DNA of 64,000 bases. Source: Pelistega suis (GTDB lineage: Bacteria > Pseudomonadota > Gammaproteobacteria > Burkholderiales > Burkholderiaceae_B). Both the position numbers and the translations under genes were made by a program. The stretch's first letter is position 1; each line of letters begins with the position of its first letter. Shown one piece after another: positions 9,380 through 18,633 of the stretch. Under the pieces are notes generated by a model that searched no databases, was not told the DNA's origin, and saw only the letters and a list, made by a program, of their open reading frames with translations. The stretch covers positions 1-64,000 of the forward strand of contig NZ_JABGBN010000004.1 of NCBI RefSeq assembly GCF_013133795.1, read 5' to 3'.

Positions 9380-10666
9380 TTATTGTAGTTGTTGACAAAA
9401 TACGCTCAAAGCGATGCGAAGTTGCTCCCGACATTGCGCCATATCTTGTATAGATAAGCACGATAATCGACCGATATTACCCTCCAACACAAAATCCGAA
9501 AAATAAGGCTGAAACTGTAAGGCCCACTCCGCCCCACTAAAACGCTCAAATGTTTTGATGGTTAACTGTTGTCCTTGTAGTAGCATATCAAGCGCATATG
9601 TTTTATTTTGGTAAAACACATCCAAGACAAGTGTATTCCCCTGCCAAGTAGAGATTTTAAACGGATGGGATAATTGACCTATTTGATGAGTCATCATCTC
9701 CTTAAACTCTCCAAACAATACAATATATTGATAATGCTCTCTCAGTTTTTGTTCAATCTGAGGGATAAGGTTTTTGGCGATAGCCGATGCCACCAAACTG
9801 GTATTTTCTTCATCCACAAAGGTATATTTCCACGAACTACTCTGAGCAATATCCTGCGCTAAGCCTTCAGATAATCGAGCAACAATTCTAGAAAAAGGTC
9901 GTACTGGATGAATGACTTGGTTACGAGGGCGCATTATCTGGTGCTGTGGCATACAAAACCAATAATGACAACTAAAATTCATCAAGGCACCAGGAAACAA
10001 CTCGTCTAAGCCCTTAACACTAAATCCTTCTCGCATAAGCGTCGGTACCACTAAAGATTCATCATTAGGGAAATGAACACCTATAGGATTATTATCAAAA
10101 ACCAAGGCGCCTTTTTCTTGATACAATACAGAAAGTTTTTGGCGCTCCTGTAAACATCTATCAATGGCGGCCGCCGATAATCGGTTAAATGAAAATACAC
10201 AACCATAGGCATTGCCATTGACTAAACCGACTAACTCAGCCGACTTATACCAATAATCCTCTTTTGACAATACTCGAAATGCCGATAATAAGGCATCGGC
10301 ATGATCATTTTCTGTTTGCGCAAAAAATGTACGCACATCATCAAACGTCAACCCCACATCGGGGTCGGTTAACCAATAAAAGTCAGCCTTTACCTGCTCT
10401 CGAAATGCATAATAAAAATAATCTCCACATAACCAACCAATCCCCGCATTAAAATGGTTGTAATGCAACAGCTGATGCTGACAAATAAACTCATCATTCC
10501 AACTAATCTTATTCACATAATCCGGTGTAGGTACCACACCCCCGGTTTCGTTCATGATGACAAAAATTTTATCTGCCGGAAAGGCTAATAATAATTTTTG
10601 ATACATCTTCTCTTCTTCTAATGTCCATGTATGGGTTCTAATGCCAATAACTGTATTAGGTTTCAT
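9380..10666 (-). CDS. Uncharacterised glycosyltransferase-like protein of a glycan-modification operon
   Basis: A 428-residue protein without signal peptide or membrane helices. The first 250 residues resemble a GT-A-like domain: MKPNTVIGIRTHTW at the N-terminus, the DPDVGL acidic motif near residue 98 (a DxD-like metal site), and NPIGVHFPNDESLVVP. The C-terminal 150 residues are unlike anything I recognise. It begins 6 bp after the CorA-family gene and precedes two nucleotide-activation genes, so it may transfer the product they make onto a surface polysaccharide. This assignment is inference. Confidence 0.55.
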   Translation of the reverse strand: MKPNTVIGIRTHTWTLEEEKMYQKLLLAFPADKIFVIMNETGGVVPTPDYVNKISWNDEFICQHQLLHYNHFNAGIGWLCGDYFYYAFREQVKADFYWLTDPDVGLTFDDVRTFFAQTENDHADALLSAFRVLSKEDYWYKSAELVGLVNGNAYGCVFSFNRLSAAAIDRCLQERQKLSVLYQEKGALVFDNNPIGVHFPNDESLVVPTLMREGFSVKGLDELFPGALMNFSCHYWFCMPQHQIMRPRNQVIHPVRPFSRIVARLSEGLAQDIAQSSSWKYTFVDEENTSLVASAIAKNLIPQIEQKLREHYQYIVLFGEFKEMMTHQIGQLSHPFKISTWQGNTLVLDVFYQNKTYALDMLLQGQQLTIKTFERFSGAEWALQFQPYFSDFVLEGNIGRLSCLSIQDMAQCREQLRIALSVFCQQLQ

Positions 10667-10672
10667 ATCAAG

Positions 10673-11968
10673 TTATAACCATGCTGATTTTTTAAATTTG
10701 TGAAACAAGAAGCCACAAACGCCACCCATTATCCCAAGTACCAATGGATAACCAAACTTCCACTGTAATTCAGGCATATAGGCAAAATTCATTCCATAAA
10801 TTCCGGCGACGGCAGTAGGAACGGCAAGAATCGCCGCCCATGCGGCAAGTTTTTTAGTAATATCGGTCTGGTGCGATTGTCCAATCATCAAACTGGCTTC
10901 AAACGCAAAGGCCAGTGCTTCATGTAATGCATGAATCTGCTCATCAATACGCGCTATTCGATCGGATACAATCGTGAAATAAGCTCTAGAGTCTGGTTCA
11001 ATAATCGGGCTATTCATCACCGCAATTTTGCGACAAATTTCGACCATTGGCGTAATAGAGGTACGAATACGCAATAAATCACGACGTTGCTTATAGAGTT
11101 TACGAATATCCGTTTCTCTAAATCCTCGCAACATCATCTTCTGTTCTACCTGGTTGACTTCCACCTCTAAACGTGACGCTAAGGCGGAAAAACTATCCAC
11201 AAATACGTCTAAAATTTCAGCCACTACAAAATCTGAGCCTCGAGCAATTAATTCGGGACAAGACTCTAATCGCTCACGTAAAGAGCTATTGGTCATTGCC
11301 CCTCCTCGACGTACAGTCAAGACAAAGCCCACACCAAAAATCATCTGCATTTCGCCGAAAACGAGTTTCTTATTCTGTTTGGTAATGGTCACCGCGACTA
11401 ACTGAATATAATTACCATAATCAATGACTTTTGGCTTACGGTGTAATTCGAGAATCTCCTGTGCCGCTTCATCAATGATAGATAAATCCTTACAAACCTT
11501 TTTCAACTCTTCAGGACTAGGGTCTTTTAGACCCACCCATAATAGACGGGATGAATCTTTTTTATAACCCGATAATTTATCCAGAGGAACAGATTCACGT
11601 TTCTTACCATGGACATATTCGACAGAAGCCACCAATCCTGTACTCGTCTCTTTGCTTTTGGTCTTTTTCTCTACTGATTGTCCATCACCAACTACTACAT
11701 CACGCTCATGGCTATCTTCACTAATCGATGCTGACGCCAATTCTTCTGAATCCGCATAATCATTTGCTTGATCTTCACTCTCTTGATCAATGATACTATC
11801 TAACTCTTCAGAGCCATGTTCTTCTGTAAACTGTTCGACAACCTGTTGTAACTGCTCTTGTGCTTGCTCTAGCTCATATTCTGCTTCTTCAATACGTTCT
11901 CGTGCTTCTTGCATTTCTTTTAGGCGTTCGATTTTTTGACGTTCTAGTTTTCCCTCTTCGCTATGCAT
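10673..11968 (-). CDS. corA: CorA family divalent cation transporter
   Basis: A 431-residue pentameric Mg2+/Co2+ channel-type transporter. Two C-terminal membrane helices are visible, the first ending in the selectivity motif YGMNF followed by the periplasmic loop MPELQWKFGYP, with a basic terminus HKFKKSAWL. The cytosolic funnel domain is normal (about residues 130-360). An extra N-terminal segment of about 110 residues is unusual: a charged coiled coil (residues 1-55), then a very acidic Ser/Glu/Asp-rich linker. It is the first gene of a run that continues 6 bp later into the glycan genes. Confidence 0.9.
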   Translation of the reverse strand: MHSEEGKLERQKIERLKEMQEARERIEEAEYELEQAQEQLQQVVEQFTEEHGSEELDSIIDQESEDQANDYADSEELASASISEDSHERDVVVGDGQSVEKKTKSKETSTGLVASVEYVHGKKRESVPLDKLSGYKKDSSRLLWVGLKDPSPEELKKVCKDLSIIDEAAQEILELHRKPKVIDYGNYIQLVAVTITKQNKKLVFGEMQMIFGVGFVLTVRRGGAMTNSSLRERLESCPELIARGSDFVVAEILDVFVDSFSALASRLEVEVNQVEQKMMLRGFRETDIRKLYKQRRDLLRIRTSITPMVEICRKIAVMNSPIIEPDSRAYFTIVSDRIARIDEQIHALHEALAFAFEASLMIGQSHQTDITKKLAAWAAILAVPTAVAGIYGMNFAYMPELQWKFGYPLVLGIMGGVCGFLFHKFKKSAWL

Positions 11969-12064
11969 CAGCTTCTCCTAGGATAAAAGTATTGAATTTA
12001 TCTCTCGCCGTCATTATAAAACGAATGTCTTACATAAATATATATCTATCAACAAGCTACTTTC

Positions 12065-12104
12065 AAAAAAATAAAAAATGACTAATGGGTACGACACCCA
12101 TTAG
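12065..12104 (-). terminator. Intrinsic terminator after the acyl-CoA dehydrogenase gene
   Basis: A perfect 9-bp stem (12082-12090 with 12096-12104) around a 5-nt loop. On the minus strand it is followed by an almost unbroken T tract (the A-rich stretch 12065-12078). Confidence 0.85.
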
Positions 12105-12135
12105 CCATTTTAAATGTTAAGTCATCACGTTAAGA

Positions 12136-13287
12136 TTATACTTGATAGTCCTGTAGTGCACGTGCAATAACAATCTTTTGAACCTCACTCGTACCCTCAT
12201 AAATCTGCGTAATACGAGCATCACGGTAGTAACGCTGCACTGCATAATCCTCAAGAAAACCATAGCCACCATGAATTTGAATCGCCATACTACATACTCG
12301 CTCACACATTTCGGAAGCGAATAACTTGGCTTGTGAGGCTTGTGAAAGACTTGGGATACCACGGTCTTTTAAAGAAGCCGCATGTAGCACCAATAAACGA
12401 GCAGCCTCAATCTGTGTATGCATCTCTGCTAGCATATTGGCAATACTTTGATGCTGTGCCAGAGGCTTACCAAATTGTGTACGCTCATTCGCATACTTTA
12501 AAGCACTTTCAAACGCCGCACGAGCAATGCCCACCGCTTGCGCTGCGATACCCACACGACCATTTTCTAAGTTAGCTAAAGCAATCGCTAAACCCTTGCC
12601 ACGCTCACCGAGTAAGTTTTCTTCAGGAATGCGACAGTTTTCTAGTGTAATAGCACATGTATCTGAGGCTTTAATCCCTAATTTATGCTCTACACGGCTG
12701 ACAATATAACCGGGATTATCTGTGGGTACTAAAAACGCTGAAATACCCTTTTTACCTAAGTCAGGATCTGTGACAGCAAACACAATCGCTAAGCCAGCAC
12801 GCTTGCCATTGGTCACAAATTGCTTAGCACCATTGAGTACCCATTCACCATTTTCAAGGGTAGCACGGCATTTTAACGCACTCGCATCAGATCCCGCTTG
12901 AGGTTCAGTAAGACAAAAGCTACCAATCACCTTCCCTGCACACATATCAGCAAGCCATTTTTGCTTCTGCGCCTCATTACCTGCTTTTAATAAAGTGCCA
13001 CAACAAACTGAACTATGTACACTCATCATCGTAGACATCGCTGCATCAGCGGCGGCAATTTCTTCCACCGCTAGTGCATAAGACACATAATCAATAAACG
13101 AGCCACCCTCTGTATCAGGAACAGTCATTCCCAATAAACCCAGTTCACCCATTTGAGCAATCGCCGCATCCCCTAACCAACCTTCTTTTTCCCATTGTTC
13201 GGCATTGGGAGCAATTTCATTTTTAGCAAAATCACGCGCCATATCGCGAATCATTTGTTGCTCTTCGCTTAATTGCGTTGTAAACAT
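12136..13287 (-). CDS. Acyl-CoA dehydrogenase, short/branched-chain type
   Basis: A 383-residue FAD enzyme that makes the first alpha,beta-desaturation of acyl-CoA and passes electrons to ETF. Landmarks are [15 protein letters not shown] (flavin contact), [23 protein letters not shown], and [32 protein letters not shown] with the glycine-rich FAD segment and the catalytic Glu in YEGTSE. The length is standard. It sits 46 bp behind the 3-hydroxyisobutyrate dehydrogenase gene in the same direction, so isobutyryl-CoA (valine breakdown) is the likely substrate. Short-chain butyryl-CoA cannot be excluded. Confidence 0.9.
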   Translation of the reverse strand: MFTTQLSEEQQMIRDMARDFAKNEIAPNAEQWEKEGWLGDAAIAQMGELGLLGMTVPDTEGGSFIDYVSYALAVEEIAAADAAMSTMMSVHSSVCCGTLLKAGNEAQKQKWLADMCAGKVIGSFCLTEPQAGSDASALKCRATLENGEWVLNGAKQFVTNGKRAGLAIVFAVTDPDLGKKGISAFLVPTDNPGYIVSRVEHKLGIKASDTCAITLENCRIPEENLLGERGKGLAIALANLENGRVGIAAQAVGIARAAFESALKYANERTQFGKPLAQHQSIANMLAEMHTQIEAARLLVLHAASLKDRGIPSLSQASQAKLFASEMCERVCSMAIQIHGGYGFLEDYAVQRYYRDARITQIYEGTSEVQKIVIARALQDYQV

Positions 13288-13333
13288 AATCTGTCCTTTA
13301 TTTGAATCTCAATCCTATCACTCTGAAAGAAAT

Positions 13334-14221
13334 CTATGCTTTTTGTAGCATTTTGATGATGGCAGAAAAGTCCAAACCACCCTGTCCTTGGTTACTAAAG
13401 GTTTGATAAAGTTGTTGGGCTGTTGCACCTAGTGTCACAGGGGCTTTGGCTACTTTGGCAGCCTCTGTTGCTAACCCTAAGTCTTTGAGCATCAAATCGG
13501 CTCCAAAACCACCCGTATACTCACGCGAAGCTGGTGCTGTTTCAACAACTCCCGGATATGGGTTATACACTTCTGAGCTCCAACAACGCCCCGAAGAGGT
13601 ATTAATAATACCAGCAAGAATCTTAGGATCCATACCCAACGATACGCCTAAGTTCATCGCCTCTGCCGTGCCTATCATACTAATACCCAACAGCATATTA
13701 TTCGCAATTTTGGCAACTTGACCATTACCTGTGCCACCACAATAGACGATGTTTTTACCCATATTTTCTAAGATAGGTTTAACACGTGCAAAATCCTCTT
13801 CGCTACCACCCACCATAAAAGTTAAGGTGCCCGCTTGCGCCCCCCCTGTACCACCTGATACAGGGGCATCCACCATCGCATTGCCTTGTTTTTGGGCTGC
13901 TGCTGACACCTCACGTGCTGTTTGTGGATCAATCGTCGACGAATCAATTAATAACACCGTTTTTTTAACTGTTGATAAAATACCATTTTCACCTAGGTAT
14001 ACAGAGCGTACATGCGCAGATGCTGGCAACATCGTCACCAACATATCAATATCTTGCGCAGCAACTTCGGCTGGACTAGCAAATGCCTTAGCGCCCGCCT
14101 CGGTCAATTTCTGTACTGAAGCTGGAACTAAATCAAATACCGATAATTGATGACCTGCTTTGACAAGATTTAACGCCATTGGGCCACCCATATTACCTAA
14201 ACCAATAAAACCGATTTTCAT
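13334..14221 (-). CDS. mmsB: 3-hydroxyisobutyrate dehydrogenase
   Basis: A 295-residue NAD-dependent beta-hydroxyacid dehydrogenase that oxidises 3-hydroxyisobutyrate to methylmalonate semialdehyde in valine degradation. It has the Rossmann start FIGLGNMGGPMALNLVKAGH, the substrate motif DAPVSGGTGGAQAGTLTFMVGG, the catalytic Lys in GNGQVAKIANNMLLG, and KDLGLATEAAK near the end. Operon context with an acyl-CoA dehydrogenase supports the valine pathway over related tartronate semialdehyde reductases. Confidence 0.92.
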   Translation of the reverse strand: MKIGFIGLGNMGGPMALNLVKAGHQLSVFDLVPASVQKLTEAGAKAFASPAEVAAQDIDMLVTMLPASAHVRSVYLGENGILSTVKKTVLLIDSSTIDPQTAREVSAAAQKQGNAMVDAPVSGGTGGAQAGTLTFMVGGSEEDFARVKPILENMGKNIVYCGGTGNGQVAKIANNMLLGISMIGTAEAMNLGVSLGMDPKILAGIINTSSGRCWSSEVYNPYPGVVETAPASREYTGGFGADLMLKDLGLATEAAKVAKAPVTLGATAQQLYQTFSNQGQGGLDFSAIIKMLQKA

Positions 14222-14456
14222 TATTGTCTCCTCAATAAATAATATGTCGAATCATCGTCATAGTAACGCTCTTCTTTGATGAAGAATGTCATCTAGTAGA
14301 CAGTTTATCGACTTTTGATGTGCTTAGTTATACCTTACTTTTACGTAAACTGCCATTAGGGAAATCTTTTAGATATGACATCATTTAACAAAAAAGACTA
14401 CAATTCAGAGAATGTCAATCTACTTCTAATCGCCGTACTACTACTTTACTTAACAA

Positions 14457-14939
14457 ATGAAATTATCTCTGCTTGGTGTGATACTCATAGGTATAAGCTT
14501 ATCTCAGCCTGTTCATGCTCAACAATTTTTACAATGTAAAGTCGTCAATGTGGCTGACGGTGATACGATTACGTGCTTAGAAAATCGCACTCCACATAAG
14601 ATTCGTTTAGACGGGATTGATGCACCAGAGCGCAAGCAAGCATTTGGACGCAAAGCGCAACAAATCCTTTCTGCGCGTATTATTCACAAGCATCTACGCA
14701 TACGCCTCTATAATAAAGATCGCTACGGTCGTTTTATCGGTACGCTTTATGATCAACACCAAGATATTAATGCTTGGATGATTGAGCAAGGCTATGCGTG
14801 GGCCTATCGTAAATATCTAGGAGAGCACAATCAGCACTATCTCTCGCTAGAAAATGAAGCTCGTCAGAACAAGCGAGGACTATGGATAGACGGCGAACGA
14901 GCTATCTATCCATCAGACTTTCGTAAACAAAAAAATTAG
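14457..14939 (+). CDS. Secreted thermonuclease (SNase-like)
   Basis: A 160-residue protein with a signal peptide ending PVHAQ and a staphylococcal-nuclease fold. Catalytic elements are visible: VVNVADGDTITC (Ca-binding Asp), KIRLDGIDAPERKQAFG (Arg and Asp-Ala-Pro-Glu), YNKDRYGRFIGTLY (Asp and Arg), and the C-terminal GLW motif. It is a Ca2+-dependent sugar-nonspecific endonuclease, probably periplasmic or secreted. It is a single gene, convergent with the following dehydrogenase. Confidence 0.9.
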   Translation: MKLSLLGVILIGISLSQPVHAQQFLQCKVVNVADGDTITCLENRTPHKIRLDGIDAPERKQAFGRKAQQILSARIIHKHLRIRLYNKDRYGRFIGTLYDQHQDINAWMIEQGYAWAYRKYLGEHNQHYLSLENEARQNKRGLWIDGERAIYPSDFRKQKN

Positions 14940-14968
14940 CCAAATAAGCTAATACAATTAATCAAGGA

Positions 14969-15919
14969 CTAAACCACTGGGGTCACTAATTTTCCTTGTT
15001 GATAAAACTGTTCAAAATTGGCAATCACTAACTGCGACATCACCAACCGCGTTTCTATCGTCCCACTGCCTAAATGCGGCATAAGCACAGCATTATCCAA
15101 TTGACGTAAAGCAAGCGGAACAAAAGGTTCATTCTCAAAAACATCTAATCCTGCCCCAGCAATTGTACCTGTCTGCAAAGCTGTGATTAAAGCCTGCTCA
15201 TCCACAACAGAGCCTCTCGCGATATTGACTAAAAAGCCTTTTGGACCCAATGCGGCTAAAACGTCCGCATTAATCAAATGACGTGTTCCTGCACCACCTA
15301 CCGTCGCGACAATCAAAACATCAGCCCATCTTGCCAACTCAATTAACGACGCCTCGTATCGGAAGGATACATCATCTCGCTTTCGTCGATTATGGTAAGC
15401 AATCTCACAATCAAAACCGCTCAAGCGCTTAGCAATGACCTTACCAATGCTTCCTAAACCAACAATGCCTACTTTCTTAGCACTCAATCCGGGAGTTAAA
15501 GGGAAGACCCCTTTCTCCCACTCTCCTGCACGCACAAATTTATCTGCCAGACAAACCTTACGCATGGTTGCCAATAACAATGCCATTGTCGTATCAGCCA
15601 CCCCGTCATTGAGAACATCAGGGGTATTACTAAAAGAAATCCCTCTAGCCTTTAACGCCTCCACATCTGTGCTGTCATAACCTACGCCAAAATTACACAC
15701 CACTTCTAATGCTGGCAATAAATCAATCCACTCTTTTTTTAGTCCCAAATAAGCACTAGAAATCACAGCATGGATACTTCCACCCTCTTTCGCTAAAAAA
15801 CGACTTACTTCATCTGCCTTTTTTATCTGCACCATATCCGTATTTTGCTGTAAATACTCCAACACCAACTCATGCATATTACCAAGGACTAATACACGTT
15901 TAGAAGAAAGTAAAGTCAT
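14969..15919 (-). CDS. D-2-hydroxyacid dehydrogenase (GhrB/hydroxypyruvate reductase-like)
   Basis: A 316-residue NAD(P)-dependent dehydrogenase of the D-isomer-specific family. The nucleotide-binding motif is VGIVGLGSIGKVIAKRL. The catalytic triad residues are visible as Arg in NIARGSVVDE, Glu in DVFENEPFVP and His in LMPHLGSGT. The NRRKR stretch after the second Rossmann strand suggests NADP preference. Substrates could be glyoxylate, hydroxypyruvate or 2-ketogluconate. It stands alone, transcribed away from lysC. Confidence 0.88.
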   Translation of the reverse strand: MTLLSSKRVLVLGNMHELVLEYLQQNTDMVQIKKADEVSRFLAKEGGSIHAVISSAYLGLKKEWIDLLPALEVVCNFGVGYDSTDVEALKARGISFSNTPDVLNDGVADTTMALLLATMRKVCLADKFVRAGEWEKGVFPLTPGLSAKKVGIVGLGSIGKVIAKRLSGFDCEIAYHNRRKRDDVSFRYEASLIELARWADVLIVATVGGAGTRHLINADVLAALGPKGFLVNIARGSVVDEQALITALQTGTIAGAGLDVFENEPFVPLALRQLDNAVLMPHLGSGTIETRLVMSQLVIANFEQFYQQGKLVTPVV

Positions 15920-16115
15920 CGCTATTCCTTTTCATTAATAACTAAAATCCATATAGATAATATTTGCTCAAAACACAAAGAATAAGCCGTTTCTATTTTG
16001 ATACACAAAAGTATCACAAAGTCCTATTTTTGCCTAGCATGACGGATTTTTTACTCATTTTTCAAAAACATAGGTAGAATACAAGGTTATCCTTTCTACC
16101 TTTAATTTTATTAAG

Positions 16116-17378
16116 ATGTCTTTAATCGTCCATAAATATGGTGGTACGTCGATGGGTTCTATCGAACGTATCCAAAACGTTGCAAAACGCGTTGCTAAAT
16201 GGCACGCAGCAGGTCACCAAGTGGTTGTTGTTCCATCAGCCATGTCTGGCGAAACAAACCGACTACTTGGTTTAGCTAAAGAAATTAATGAACTCGCTGA
16301 CCGTCGTGAACTTGATATGTTAGCCTCTACCGGCGAACAAGCAAGTAGTGCACTATTAGCCATCGCCCTACAAACACTTGGGGTATCCGCTCGTAGTTAT
16401 ACAGGCTGGCAAGTCCCTATTCGTACTGACAAGGCATATACAAAAGCCCGTATCACCTCTATTGACGGAGACCGTATTAAGCGTGACCTAGACTTGGGTA
16501 AAGTTGTTGTAGTCACAGGTTTCCAAGGTGTAGATGATGAAGGCAATATCACCACCCTTGGTCGTGGTGGTTCAGATACCTCTGCTGTGGCAATTGCTGC
16601 TGCTATCAAAGCGGATGAATGCTTAATCTATACAGACGTCGATGGTGTCTATACAACAGACCCTCGCGTTGAACCAGATGCACGTCGCCTTTCGATGATT
16701 TCTTTTGAAGAAATGCTTGAGATGGCATCGCTTGGTTCTAAAGTACTACAAATCCGTTCTGTAGAATTTGCAGGTAAATACAAAGTACCTTTACGCGTAC
16801 TCTCTTCTCTCACTGACCCAAACATTGATCTCGACGTTGAAAAAAATTCGGGCACTCTAATTACTCTTGAGGAAAATACAAAAATGGAAGCTGCTGTAGT
16901 TTCAGGTATCGCATTTAGCCGTGACGAAGCAAAAATTACTGTTCTTGGTGTACCAGACCGTCCAGGCGTTGCATTCAATATTCTTGACCCTATCGCTCAA
17001 GCGAATATTGATGTTGATATGATTATCCAAAACCAATCTGTAGATGGCACAACAGACTTCTCTTTTACGGTAGGTCGTGGTGATTTCAAACGCGCTATCG
17101 AAGTGATTAATACCGTTGTCGTACCTTCTATTGGTGCTCGTGAAGTGATTGCTGATGAGAAGATTGCTAAAGTATCTATCGTGGGTATCGGTATGCACTC
17201 TCATGCGGGTGTAGCAAGTAAGATGTTCCGTACATTGGCTGAAGAAGGCGTAAATATCCAAATGATTAGCACGAGTGAGATTAAGACTTCTGTAGCTATC
17301 GAAGATAAATACATGGAACTTGCTGTTCGTGCGCTACATAAGGCATTTGACTTAGATCAAGAGCCAGCACAAGCATAA
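16116..17378 (+). CDS. lysC: Aspartate kinase
   Basis: A 420-residue aspartokinase that catalyses ATP-dependent phosphorylation of aspartate, the first step to Lys, Met, Thr and diaminopimelate. The kinase core shows VHKYGGTSMGS, the TLGRGGSDTSAVA loop and YTDVDGVYTTDPR. Two ACT domains follow (VLGVPDRPGVAFNI and VSIVGIGMHSHAGVASKMF), giving allosteric feedback control by lysine/threonine. The length matches the alpha-subunit form. No lysine riboswitch-like leader is evident in the 190 bp upstream. Confidence 0.96.
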   Translation: MSLIVHKYGGTSMGSIERIQNVAKRVAKWHAAGHQVVVVPSAMSGETNRLLGLAKEINELADRRELDMLASTGEQASSALLAIALQTLGVSARSYTGWQVPIRTDKAYTKARITSIDGDRIKRDLDLGKVVVVTGFQGVDDEGNITTLGRGGSDTSAVAIAAAIKADECLIYTDVDGVYTTDPRVEPDARRLSMISFEEMLEMASLGSKVLQIRSVEFAGKYKVPLRVLSSLTDPNIDLDVEKNSGTLITLEENTKMEAAVVSGIAFSRDEAKITVLGVPDRPGVAFNILDPIAQANIDVDMIIQNQSVDGTTDFSFTVGRGDFKRAIEVINTVVVPSIGAREVIADEKIAKVSIVGIGMHSHAGVASKMFRTLAEEGVNIQMISTSEIKTSVAIEDKYMELAVRALHKAFDLDQEPAQA

Positions 17379-17403
17379 TATTGCTTTTTTGACTCACTTT
17401 CTC

Positions 17404-17438
17404 AAGCTACCCTTAGCAATGCTATCGGTAGCTTCTTT
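17404..17438 (+). terminator. Possible terminator after lysC
   Basis: An 8-bp inverted repeat (AAGCTACC at 17404-17411 and its complement at 17427-17434) with a 15-nt loop, followed by only a short T-rich stretch. Confidence 0.5.
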
Positions 17439-17476
17439 ATGAGAATAAAGCGTTAAAACCAAAATTAAAATTTCTC

Positions 17477-17506
17477 TTGCACTATTAGATAATTTATTGT
17501 TATAAT
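17477..17506 (+). promoter_or_regulatory. Sigma-70 promoter of tRNA-Ser
   Basis: TTGCAC (17477-17482) and a perfect TATAAT (17501-17506) are separated by 18 bp and placed 13 bp before the tRNA 5' end. Confidence 0.7.
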
Positions 17507-17519
17507 TCCATTTCTTAAC

Positions 17520-17613
17520 GGAAACGTGGCCGAGAGGCTGAAGGCACTTCCCTGCTAAGGAAGCATACGGGCTTAAACCTGTATCGAGGGTTCGAATCCC
17601 TCCGTTTCCGCCA
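17520..17613 (+). tRNA. tRNA-Ser(GCT)
   Basis: The acceptor stem GGAAACG pairs with CGTTTCC (17603-17609), with discriminator G and an encoded CCA at 17611-17613. The anticodon loop CTGCTAA carries GCT, and the long variable arm (TACGGGCTTAAACCTGTATC) is typical of tRNA-Ser. An integrase stump lies 200 bp downstream, so this gene has served as an integration site. Confidence 0.97.
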
Positions 17614-17649
17614 GTCTTCTCATTTTAAGAGACTTAAGCAACGTAAGCA

Positions 17650-17683
17650 ACCCATATAAATCATTGATTTGTATGGGTTTTTT
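17650..17683 (+). terminator. tRNA-Ser terminator
   Basis: A 13-bp stem with one G-U pair (17650-17662 with 17666-17678), a 3-nt loop and a following T run. Confidence 0.8.
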
Positions 17684-17810
17684 ACTGGATTTCTATTTTT
17701 CAAAGGTTGTTTGCGTTGCTTATGTATTCATATAGCTAATGCTTTTTTACGGTATTTTTTTTACGGTATTTTTATAGTTCCTGATTTTTCAAAAAGGAAA
17801 TACCGTAATT

Positions 17811-18153
17811 ATGCTCACAGTCAAAGAAATCACTACCGCTAAGCCTCGTAGTAAAAGTTACAAACTGACCGATGGCAAGGGTCTCTATCTTTTTATTACT
17901 CCTAAGGGGTCAAAACATTGGCGATTAGATTATAGCTTTCATTTAAAACGAAAAACTATTTCTCTAGGAAGCTATCCGATGCTTTCTCTTTCACAGGCTA
18001 GACAACAACAAGCTGAAATTAAAGACTTGATTGCTCAAGGTACTTGTCCCTTAGAAAAACGTAAACAAGAAAAATTACTTCAAAAAGCGGAGCAACAGAC
18101 TTTTGAGGATATAGCTAAGCAATGGTTTAAACACGCCAAAAGATTCAAAGTGC
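17811..18153 (+). pseudogene. Truncated P4-type tyrosine integrase (N-terminal stump)
   Basis: The first 110 or so residues of a tyrosine recombinase of the phage P4/DUF4102 type: the MLTVKEITTAKPRSKSYKLT start, GLYLFITPKGSKHWRLDY, ISLGSYPMLSLSQARQ and a basic helix leading to TFEDIAKQWF. The core-binding and catalytic domains (Arg...His-x-x-Arg...Tyr) are missing. After about 18150 the reading frame joins unrelated sequence. The gene starts 198 bp after the tRNA-Ser end, as expected for an island integrase. A deletion removed the rest, so it cannot recombine. Confidence 0.85.
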
Positions 18154-18208
18154 CGAAGCACTTAAGGAATTATTGCGTGATGATGCTTATCTACAGACGG
18201 TATTATGA
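18150..18208 (+). pseudogene. Short C-terminal gene remnant
   Basis: Directly after the integrase break, another frame encodes SAEALKELLRDDAYLQTVL followed by a stop at 18206-18208. It reads like the end of a small helical protein, perhaps an antitoxin or regulator. It has no start and is probably the far side of the deletion that cut the integrase. Confidence 0.4.
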
Positions 18209-18216
18209 ATGAAGAG

Positions 18217-18474
18217 TTCATAAATGGATAAGATTAGCGAACAAGTCGCGAAGCGGTTTAGATGTAGCCATTATTTTAAAAGATCCTTCGCAGAATAATA
18301 AATCAACTATACGAAGTTTAGCGAGATTAGGCTATAACTTATTTGCTCGAAGATGATGTATTAGTATCACCAGCTATTTTTACTTTAGAAGAGTGGCTTA
18401 ATCCATCCACTAAACAAAAGCAAATTTTCTTTCAGAATATTAGGCGAGAAGGACATTCTATATGGCAGCACTAA
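18217..18474 (+). pseudogene. Frameshifted MNT-type nucleotidyltransferase remnant
   Basis: Two coherent segments in different frames. The first contains ANKSRSGLDVAIILKD, resembling the decayed active-site strand of a minimal nucleotidyltransferase (normally GSxARG...DxD). It runs to LARLGYNL, then after a frameshift continues EDDVLVSPAIFTLEEW to GHSIWQH and a stop. The glycine-serine part of the motif is lost, and there is no intact start. It ends by overlapping the next remnant (ATG inside the last codons), as MNT/HEPN pairs normally do. Confidence 0.5.
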
Positions 18475-18536
18475 TGTCAAATAAAGAGGTGGAACTGAAA
18501 AAAGCCACTCAATTGAATTTTATTATTCTCGGTTAA
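18462..18536 (+). pseudogene. HEPN-like toxin N-terminal remnant
   Basis: A 24-codon frame, MAALMSNKEVELKKATQLNF..., overlaps the end of the MNT remnant. Position and composition suggest the start of a HEPN-domain partner cut off by a stop. Assignment rests mainly on its location after the MNT remnant. Confidence 0.3.
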
Positions 18537-18633
18537 AATGCAGGACGACTTATACAATTGGTTATACAGTGGGCTTTGGTAAGTGTTTTTATTGGGATAC
18601 AATAAGAATACTGATTAAAGCGGAGGATATCAT

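Noticed and set aside
15920-16115. Lysine riboswitch before lysC
   Set aside because: The 196-bp leader shows no long paired helices or conserved L-box elements and no terminator hairpin; regulation is more likely through the ACT domains.
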